This document shows positions 1 through 4,734 of a stretch of 6,591 bases of DNA, one piece after another (the first letter of the stretch is position 1; each line of letters opens with the position of its first letter). The position numbers and the translations under genes were made by a program. The notes below the pieces were generated by a model. That model had not been told where the DNA came from, searched no databases, and saw only the letters and a list, made by a program, of their open reading frames with translations. This DNA is from CAZNMF01 sp964573795 (GTDB lineage Bacteria; Acidobacteriota; Vicinamibacteria; Vicinamibacterales; SCN-69-37), in NCBI GenBank assembly GCA_964573795.1, contig CAZNMF010000275.1:1-6591 (forward strand), read 5' to 3'.

Positions 1-1
1 T

Positions 2-490
2 GCGAAAGCGCGAGCCGACGTCGACGCTGCGCGCGAGGCCGAGCGCCTCAAAGCCCTGTGGGCGTACACGGACGTGCCCGCCGGCAAGGGCCGCCAGGTG
101 TCCGCCGCGATCAAGTCCGTAGAGGACGTCGACACCGGCGACGACCCGCCGCACTCGGTGCTGCTCGTGTTTCGCGATCACCCGGATTGGGGGCGCAGCA
201 GCTATCTCGTGCTGAACAGCGGCGACTTCCGTTGTGCGTCGAAGTGCACGGTCGCGATCGCGGCCGACGATGGCGCGGCGAAGAATGTCGCGGCGCATCG
301 ACCGAACACGCACGAGGCGATCGCGCTGTTCATCGACGACTGGCGCGAGCTCTGGCATACCGCGACCTCGTCGAAGCGTCTGAGCATCACCTTCGCGGTG
401 AAAGCTGGCGGCACACGCACCGCGACGTTCGATGTCGGCGGTCTCGATCCGTCGCAGATGCCGGGATGGAGTCAAGCGGCAGACAGGTAG
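2..490 (+). CDS. Uncharacterised beta-rich protein with a C-x3-C pair, 5'-truncated by the window edge
   Basis: The frame is open from base 2 to the TAG at 488-490, giving 162 visible residues; the true start lies left of the window. A GTG at base 74 is in frame, but coding-like sequence continues upstream, so I treat the gene as partial. The first ~19 visible residues are a charged, Ala/Arg/Glu-rich helix. After it comes 'LWAYTD' (19-24) and a domain of alternating strands: 'HSVLLVFRD' (51-59), 'YLVLNSGDFRC' (68-78), 'KRLSITFAV' (125-133), 'RTATFDVGGL' (139-148). Cys78 and Cys82 ('FRCASKC') could form a disulphide or bind a ligand. From memory, this pattern (W-x-Y start, one or two Cys after a G-x-F strand, a 'KR-x-x-I' strand and a final F-D-V-x-G-L/F) recurs in small exported proteins of unknown function. 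I assign no function. Its stop is 3 nt from the stop of the convergent permease gene. Confidence 0.75.
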   Translation, partial: AKARADVDAAREAERLKALWAYTDVPAGKGRQVSAAIKSVEDVDTGDDPPHSVLLVFRDHPDWGRSSYLVLNSGDFRCASKCTVAIAADDGAAKNVAAHRPNTHEAIALFIDDWRELWHTATSSKRLSITFAVKAGGTRTATFDVGGLDPSQMPGWSQAADR

Positions 491-493
491 TTC

Positions 494-3094
494 TCACTCC
501 ACCCGCAGCGCTTCCGTTGGCGGGAGGTTCACCGCCCGGCTCGTCGGTACGAGCGCCGCGGCCGTCATGATCGCGAGCATGACGCCTGCGGCCGCGAATG
601 CGGTCATCCAGTTTCCGGCGTCGACGCCGTAGACGAAGCTCCCGAGCCATGTCGACAGCCAACGGCCGGCGAACAGGCCCGCCGCGCCGCCGGCGGCGGC
701 GGCTGTCAGCACGTCGCGCGTGATCAGCCAGCGGATGTTTCGTCGTTGGGCGCCAATCGCGAGGCGAATCGCGATCTCGCGTCTCCGGCGCGCCACGACG
801 GTCGTCACGATGCCCACGAGTCCCGTGATAGTGACCGTCGCGCCGGCGATTCCGAAGAGCGACAGGATGAGCGCCGCGAACGTGCGGTTGCGGACGGTGT
901 TCGACAGTTTGTGGCCGAGTGTGTCCAGCTCGACAACGACGACGTCCGGCCGCACGTCGAACAAGGCGCGACGGATGGCGATCTCGCTCGATGCGCTGAC
1001 GTTCCGCATCCTCAGCAAATACGTCACACCGCTGCTGAGCTGGTTTGGGAGGAGCGTTGACGTGCCGTTCAGCCGTGTGTCGAGTCGGTCGTATATGGTT
1101 GGAACCGGCCGGCGATCATAGCGTTGCTCGAACGCGTCGCGCACGATCCCGACGATCACGCCGGCAGACGTCGTGCGTCCGATCGCCGATCCATCTGGCC
1201 AGTACTGGTGCGCAAACGCGTCGTTGACGACGAGTTCAGGAACGCCTGAGTCTGCTGCGAACTGTCGACCGAGGATGATGTCCATGCCGGCGACGGCGAA
1301 GTATCCGTCGCTGACGCTTCGCAGCTGCGCGTCGGCCTCGCCGCCATCGATCGAAATTTTCACGCGTACCGACGTCTCGAGGACGCCGTTGACGACATTC
1401 CCATCGGCGATTGCGACGGCGTCGATGCCCGGCACGCGGCGAAGACGATCGCTCGAGGCGGCGATGACGTCTCCCGCGGCACGCCCTTCAAGGCTGGACG
1501 GGTACAGTGCCGTCACCGCGACCGCGTCGCCGTCGAGCCCTGTCTGTTGACGAACCACATGCCAATACGACTGCATGAGCAGCGCTGCGCCGATGGCGAG
1601 GATCATGGACAACGCACTCTGCAGGGCAACGGACAGATTCCGAAATGTCGCGATGCGGCGCCCATCGTCAACGATCGTGCGGCCGAACAGCATCGATGAG
1701 CCGCGGCGATCGCGGATGGCCGACAGTGAGAGCCCCAGCGTCATCGTCAGCGCACCAACCAGCAAGGCGAACATGACGACACGATTATTGATGGCGGGGA
1801 TGCCGAGTGTGACGTACGACTCCGGGACGACTCGTGCGACTATCGCCAGAACACTCGACGCGATGATGAGGCCCGACACGATCGACAGCCCCGTCATGAT
1901 CGCAAGCTCAATCAACCACAAGCGCCGCAGATCCATCCGCGATGCGCCGAGCGCCGCTCGTGTGGCGATCTCTCTCGCGCGGAACGTTCGCCGAGCGAGG
2001 AGGAGATTGCCAGCGTTGCCGGCACAGATGATCAGGACGAATAAGGCCGCTCCCAACGCGCCGGCCGCAAGCACGCGATTCGCATGCGTGATGTGACTCG
2101 CCAGCGGCTCGACGTCGACCGAGAGTCGTGCACCAGATGGCAAACGAGTCGATAGCACGCTCTCGACCTGCTCTGGCGTCACGCCGTGCTGCACGCGCGC
2201 GATGAGCCATGCGCTGGACGGTGTACGAGGGCGGCCGGCCGCGTTCCAGTCCGGCACCGTGATCACTGTACCTGGCCGGAACGGCCGCAAGCCTTGTCTG
2301 GTCCGGGCGAACCCGGAATCGGGATACTGGAACGCGGATAAGGCGTCAGCGACGCGAAGCCCTCCACCTCCTTCGATGGGCAGCAGCACGCCCGGACGCA
2401 TGAGCCCGGTCGGCAATGACGTTCGGGCGCGGCCGGTCAATACGACGGAGGACGTATCCACGGCCTCTTCTCGCCAGCCATCATTCCGAGGTCCTGACAG
2501 GCCGAGCACGGAGAAGAAGTTCGCCGACACCTCCTGTGTGAAGAGGAACGTCGTCCGATCGGACAGGCGGAGACGATCGAGGTGGGAATCGCCAATCACG
2601 GCGAGATCCACGAACAGATCGGATCTGTGCCGCCATTCGTCGACGGTTGGCACGACGGCGTCACGTGTGAGGCCGTCGCTGTGCACCGTGATCGAGAGGA
2701 GCGCGTCGGGATTGGCGTACGGAAGCGGACGAAGCACGTACGGATCGGCGAGCGCGAACATTGTCGACGTCAATCCGATCCCGAGCGCGAGCACGATGAT
2801 GGCGGCGAATGAGGAGCCGCGGCGGAGCCGGAGCGATCGCGCCGCATCGCGTATATCGATCGGCCATCGCGCGCGCCCACGCCCGTGGTCGCCGAGGGCG
2901 TTCCGGACGGGAGCCCAGAAGCGATGTGCGGCGACGACGAGGACGAGCGCCGCGACTTCGCGACAGAACCACAGTCGTGCCGTCCACGGTGAACGGGAGG
3001 CCAAGCGGGTGCGTTCCTCTGAAAGGTCGCCGAGCATGGACTCGGCCAGCGAGCCGCCGGCCAGCCGCGTCAGAAGCCGCACAATGAAATTCAT
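494..3094 (-). CDS. ADOP-family ABC transporter permease (MacB/FtsX-like, duplicated)
   Basis: An 866-residue inner-membrane protein of the acidobacterial duplicated orphan permease type, whose two halves each resemble a MacB permease. Residues 1-65 form the cytoplasmic prefix seen in this family ('ESMLGDLSEERTRL', 18-31). The first half has a membrane helix at ~96-116, an extracytoplasmic domain to ~335 and FtsX-type helices at ~345-367, 395-420 and 438-460. The second half has a helix at ~486-507, a second extracytoplasmic domain to ~735 and helices at ~741-768, 795-815 and 828-849. The cytoplasmic loop after the first FtsX helix appears twice: 'FRAREIATRAALGA' (371-384) and 'RRREIAIRLAIGA' (770-782). 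The C-terminus 'PPTEALRVE' is typical. MacB relatives move substrates across or out of the membrane by mechanotransmission; the substrate here is unknown. No ATPase gene is in the window, as expected for 'orphan' members. The ATG is 2 nt after the padR stop with GAGGA 6-7 nt upstream, so translation is coupled. Its GC content is visibly lower than its neighbours'. Confidence 0.93.
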   Translation of the reverse strand: MNFIVRLLTRLAGGSLAESMLGDLSEERTRLASRSPWTARLWFCREVAALVLVVAAHRFWAPVRNALGDHGRGRARWPIDIRDAARSLRLRRGSSFAAIIVLALGIGLTSTMFALADPYVLRPLPYANPDALLSITVHSDGLTRDAVVPTVDEWRHRSDLFVDLAVIGDSHLDRLRLSDRTTFLFTQEVSANFFSVLGLSGPRNDGWREEAVDTSSVVLTGRARTSLPTGLMRPGVLLPIEGGGGLRVADALSAFQYPDSGFARTRQGLRPFRPGTVITVPDWNAAGRPRTPSSAWLIARVQHGVTPEQVESVLSTRLPSGARLSVDVEPLASHITHANRVLAAGALGAALFVLIICAGNAGNLLLARRTFRAREIATRAALGASRMDLRRLWLIELAIMTGLSIVSGLIIASSVLAIVARVVPESYVTLGIPAINNRVVMFALLVGALTMTLGLSLSAIRDRRGSSMLFGRTIVDDGRRIATFRNLSVALQSALSMILAIGAALLMQSYWHVVRQQTGLDGDAVAVTALYPSSLEGRAAGDVIAASSDRLRRVPGIDAVAIADGNVVNGVLETSVRVKISIDGGEADAQLRSVSDGYFAVAGMDIILGRQFAADSGVPELVVNDAFAHQYWPDGSAIGRTTSAGVIVGIVRDAFEQRYDRRPVPTIYDRLDTRLNGTSTLLPNQLSSGVTYLLRMRNVSASSEIAIRRALFDVRPDVVVVELDTLGHKLSNTVRNRTFAALILSLFGIAGATVTITGLVGIVTTVVARRRREIAIRLAIGAQRRNIRWLITRDVLTAAAAGGAAGLFAGRWLSTWLGSFVYGVDAGNWMTAFAAAGVMLAIMTAAALVPTSRAVNLPPTEALRVE

Positions 3095-3096
3095 CG

Positions 3097-3423
3097 CTAT
3101 TCCTCGACGAGGCCTTCCCAGAGGCGGATGAGCGCGCGCCGTGACTCGTGAAGAGCGGCGCGCGCGCGTTTCGTCACGCGGTAGCAGCGTTTCGTGCGGC
3201 CGCCGCGTTCCGATGTCGGCGCCGTGAGGTACGACGTCAGCATGCCCTTCTTCTCGAGCCGGTCGAGCGTCATGTAGACGGCGCCGCGTGTGACCGGCCG
3301 GCGCACGCGCTCTCCGATTTCGCCGTAGACGTTGACGCCATAGGCGTCATCGCCGTCGCGTCCGGCGCACAGAACCGCCAGCAGGACGATCTGCTCGAAC
3401 TCGCCGAGCGGCTCAGGAGGCAC
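3097..3423 (-). CDS. PadR-family transcriptional repressor
   Basis: A 108-residue winged-helix DNA-binding protein, the usual size for short PadR proteins paired with ADOP permeases. It has the family's N-terminal pattern 'LGEFEQIVLLAVL' (6-18) and 'AYGV' (27-30). The recognition-helix and wing signature follows: 'RGAVYMTLDRLEKKGML' (46-62) and 'RGGRTKRCYRVT' (73-84). The C-terminal helix ('ARAALHESRRALIRLWEGL') is the dimerisation helix in this family. The start is a GTG at 3423: an in-frame TAA sits only 12 nt upstream with no other start codon between, and the nearest ATG (3431-3433) is out of frame. No Shine-Dalgarno precedes the GTG. PadR proteins act as dimeric repressors that release DNA on ligand or stress signals; here it probably represses itself and the permease. 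The inducer is unknown. Confidence 0.93.
   Translation of the reverse strand: MPPEPLGEFEQIVLLAVLCAGRDGDDAYGVNVYGEIGERVRRPVTRGAVYMTLDRLEKKGMLTSYLTAPTSERGGRTKRCYRVTKRARAALHESRRALIRLWEGLVEE
3101..3105 (-). promoter_or_regulatory. Ribosome binding site of the ADOP gene, inside the 3' end of padR
   Basis: On the minus strand the sequence reads GAGGA-ATAGCG-ATG. The GAGGA core lies in the last codons of padR and the padR stop (TAG) lies between it and the permease ATG. This fixes the permease start and supports coupled translation of the two genes. Confidence 0.65.
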
Positions 3424-3429
3424 GCGCTG

Positions 3430-3459
3430 ACATTAGGCCAACGATGTTGTCATCGTCAA
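3430..3459 (-). promoter_or_regulatory. Candidate padR-ADOP promoter
   Basis: On the minus strand, TTGACG (3459 to 3454, five of six bases matching the -35 consensus) is followed after 18 bp by TAATGT (3435 to 3430, keeping T1, A2 and T6 of the -10 consensus). Only CAGCGC separates the -10 from the padR GTG, so transcription would begin at or very near the start codon. The promoter fits inside the 53-bp gap between the nucleotidyltransferase stop and padR. It was assigned by eye, and bacterial housekeeping consensus may not transfer exactly to this phylum. Confidence 0.45.
3441..3456. promoter_or_regulatory. 16-bp inverted repeat, likely PadR operator
   Basis: Perfect 6-bp arms ACGATG / CATCGT flank a 4-bp centre (TTGT). 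The repeat overlaps the last three bases of the proposed -35 box and fills most of the spacer, 17 nt upstream of the padR GTG. A repressor bound here would block RNA polymerase. A dimeric PadR encoded immediately downstream is the obvious candidate, since PadR regulators commonly bind such dyads in their own promoters. The assignment to PadR is inference. Confidence 0.55.
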
Positions 3460-3476
3460 GTCACAGTATGCGCGAC

Positions 3477-4004
3477 TCACTGCGGCAGCAGCTCCTCGAG
3501 GATCAGCCGCGTCTTCGGCAGAAGCTGCGCCGCGTCGTAGTACTGCGTCACGATAGCCAGCGCGTCCTCGACGCTCGACACGTTGAGATAGCGCAGCAGA
3601 TATCGCACGTCGTCCAGGTCGTGGAACTCCTCGCCGAGACGGAGCGCGGCGCACTTCATCGCCAGCAGATAGCGGGGATGTGCGACGAACACCTTCAGGT
3701 GCGGGAGATCCAGAAACGGCTCGAACTCGCCGCGCGGGCTGAGATAGCCCTTCACCGCGTCGTTCAGCCACGTCGCGTCGAGCCCGGCGGCAGCCGCCAC
3801 GCGCGCCGCGGCCTCTCGAATGACCTTGGCGGGCTCGAAGAGCGCATCGACGTCCTTCGTCGCCTCGCGCGCGTTGAAGGCGAGGCACATCACGGCGCCG
3901 CCGACGAGATAGATCTCGCCGTCGGTGCCATGGGCGGCGAGCTCGGCATCGAGCAACGTCAACAGACGACGGATCTCCGGGCTCGACAAGGCGCGTGATG
4001 CCAT
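3477..4004 (-). CDS. DUF6036/AbiEii-like nucleotidyltransferase, putative toxin-type partner
   Basis: A 175-residue protein with minimal nucleotidyltransferase-fold motifs: 'YLVGGAVMCLAF' (32-43) gives the G-G turn, and 'ATKDVDALF' (48-56) supplies the two metal-binding aspartates D51 and D53. Then come 'ATWLNDAVKGYL' (77-88), 'LKVFVAHPRYLLAMKCAALR' (103-122) with K117, and 'HDLDDVRYLL' (128-137), an arrangement I associate with DUF6036 proteins and with AbiEii-type enzymes. The family transfers nucleotides to RNA, protein or small molecules; the substrate cannot be told from sequence. No HEPN partner gene is adjacent, unlike MNT/HEPN pairs. The ATG lies 3 nt after the stop of the upstream ribbon-helix-helix gene and has no clear Shine-Dalgarno, implying reinitiation after that gene. 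The acidic motif is intact, so it is probably active. Toxin function is inferred only from the pairing. Confidence 0.82.
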   Translation of the reverse strand: MASRALSSPEIRRLLTLLDAELAAHGTDGEIYLVGGAVMCLAFNAREATKDVDALFEPAKVIREAAARVAAAAGLDATWLNDAVKGYLSPRGEFEPFLDLPHLKVFVAHPRYLLAMKCAALRLGEEFHDLDDVRYLLRYLNVSSVEDALAIVTQYYDAAQLLPKTRLILEELLPQ

Positions 4005-4007
4005 GGT

Positions 4008-4496
4008 CTAGACGCGATCGCCGACGGTCGCGTCGACGAAGAGATTGCGGCGTTTGAACGCCGGGGGTGAGGCCCTGAGCAGATGCGGCCGCAGCCGCGC
4101 GAATGGGACGGCGAAGTACGGCTCGTCGAGGGGCTCGATCGCGCGCGCCCATGCCGGAGGGGCAACGTCCGCGCGGTTCGCCGTGTGCTCGACCATGGCC
4201 GCAACGTAGTTCTGCAGAAACGGCGACAGCCCCGAAAGATCGAGGTCGGCCATGGCCTCGGCGAGCGCCGCCGGCGGCTGGCTCGAGAGCACGTCGCTGA
4301 GCTCCGCCAGCGCAAAGCGCTGATCGGCGCCGCGCCGCAGTGCGCCCACGACGTCGAGGACCCGTGCGCGCGCCGGCGGCAGGACGCGCGCGAGCACGTA
4401 GCTCGACACGTCGATCCCGGCGCGTCTCGCCGCCTTTTTCAGGGCCGCCTTCTGCGCCGGCGACACGCGGATCTGGAGTTGGTCGGACTTCGCCAT
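4008..4496 (-). CDS. Ribbon-helix-helix protein with a C-terminal partner-type domain, putative antitoxin/autorepressor
   Basis: 162 residues from the ATG at 4496. Residues 6-40 fit a ribbon-helix-helix DNA-binding domain: a strand 'QLQIRVS' (6-12), helix A 'PAQKAALKKAARRAG' (13-27) and helix B 'VSSYVLARVL' (30-39), similar to DUF1778/TacA-type antitoxins. Residues ~60-162 are a separate, mostly helical domain I cannot name, ending in a basic tail 'ASPPAFKRRNLFVDATVGDR' (142-161). That makes it about twice the length of a simple RHH antitoxin. A longer start at 4541 (+15 residues) is in frame, but its first codons coincide with an inverted-repeat operator and the extra residues look non-coding, so I chose 4496. 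The nucleotidyltransferase gene follows after 3 nt. Antitoxin-before-toxin order plus an operator-like dyad suggests autoregulation. Function as an antitoxin is inference. Confidence 0.8.
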   Translation of the reverse strand: MAKSDQLQIRVSPAQKAALKKAARRAGIDVSSYVLARVLPPARARVLDVVGALRRGADQRFALAELSDVLSSQPPAALAEAMADLDLSGLSPFLQNYVAAMVEHTANRADVAPPAWARAIEPLDEPYFAVPFARLRPHLLRASPPAFKRRNLFVDATVGDRV

Positions 4497-4505
4497 CGCT
4501 CGATC

Positions 4506-4534
4506 AGCGTAGGGCCGATGGTGCGTAGAGTCAA
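4506..4534 (-). promoter_or_regulatory. Candidate promoter of the RHH-nucleotidyltransferase cassette
   Basis: On the minus strand, TTGACT (4534 to 4529) is followed after 17 bp by TACGCT (4511 to 4506, weak -10 with T1, A2 and T6 kept). The ATG at 4496 lies 9 nt beyond the -10, so the leader would be only a few bases. The -35 box is part of the right-hand half (minus-strand view) of the inverted repeat at 4530-4549. It is a weak match found by eye. Confidence 0.35.
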
Positions 4535-4549
4535 TACGCATGTATTGAC
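4530..4549. promoter_or_regulatory. 20-bp inverted repeat, likely operator of the RHH-nucleotidyltransferase cassette
   Basis: Perfect 8-bp arms GTCAATAC (4530-4537) and GTATTGAC (4542-4549) flank a 4-bp centre GCAT. It is AT-richer than its surroundings and lies 33 bp upstream of the chosen RHH start, overlapping the proposed -35 box. RHH antitoxins typically bind such dyads to repress their own operon. Binding by this RHH protein is inferred from position. Confidence 0.6.
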
Positions 4550-4598
4550 ATAGTGGAGATGATGCCGATTCAGCCTCCGAGCGTCGCCTCCTGCTGCA

Positions 4599-4612
4599 AC
4601 CGGCCGGCCGGT
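4599..4612. repeat. 14-bp perfect GC palindrome in the divergent intergenic region
   Basis: ACCGGCCGGCCGGT reads the same on both strands. Its first 11 bases recur at 4698-4708, about 99 bp downstream and just before the hydrolase ribosome binding site. It could be a binding site or simply GC-rich low-complexity sequence, since CCGGCCGG-like strings also occur inside genes of this window. Confidence 0.3.
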
Positions 4613-4635
4613 CGTCTCAACCGCCCGTCGGCCCC

Positions 4636-4664
4636 TTGCCACAATCGTCGCTGAACGCTAATCT
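4636..4664 (+). promoter_or_regulatory. Candidate promoter of the serine hydrolase gene
   Basis: TTGCCA (4636-4641, five of six matches to the -35 consensus), a 17-bp spacer and TAATCT (4659-4664, T1, A2 and T6 of the -10 kept). The predicted transcript start near 4671 leaves a leader of about 64 nt before the ATG at 4735. The location also argues against translation beginning at 4636. Assigned by eye. Confidence 0.45.
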
Positions 4665-4724
4665 GCGTCGCGCCAGAACAACTCACGCGACGCCGGCACC
4701 GGCCGGCCATCACGAGACAGATCC

Positions 4725-4729
4725 GGGGA
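4725..4729 (+). promoter_or_regulatory. Ribosome binding site of the serine hydrolase gene
   Basis: GGGGA ends 5 nt before the ATG at 4735. It is a weak but suitably placed Shine-Dalgarno that supports this start over the in-frame upstream start at 4636. Confidence 0.45.
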
Positions 4730-4734
4730 CCCAC

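Noticed and set aside
685..712. GCC/GGC-rich run near the 3' end of the permease gene
   Set aside because: It encodes the Ala/Gly run of a predicted membrane helix (about residues 797-806) and needs no other explanation.
2436..2444. GTCAATACG inside the permease gene, matching one half of the RHH operator
   Set aside because: Only one half-site is present, without the opposing arm, and a nine-base match within a 6.6-kb window is likely chance.
2202..3131. A 309-codon open frame on the plus strand opposite the permease and padR start of the operon
   Set aside because: Its Ser/Arg-rich translation has no domain and is antisense to clear family sequence of the permease.
3433..4152. A 239-codon minus-strand frame overlapping the nucleotidyltransferase and RHH genes
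   Set aside because: It is almost entirely Arg, Ala and Gly, a typical alternate-frame shadow of GC-rich genes.
4497..4541. A 15-codon N-terminal extension of the RHH protein starting at 4541
   Set aside because: The start codon lies inside the inverted repeat, the extra residues do not fit the RHH family N-terminus, and the ATG at 4496 gives the expected start.
4545..4550. Perfect TTGACA on the plus strand as a hydrolase -35 box
   Set aside because: It is produced by the arm of the inverted repeat and no reasonable -10 follows at 16-18 bp; the pair at 4636/4659 is better.
4636..4734. A 33-codon N-terminal extension of the serine hydrolase
   Set aside because: It would bury the signal peptide and would begin at the proposed -35 box; the ATG at 4735 has a ribosome site and begins directly with the signal peptide.
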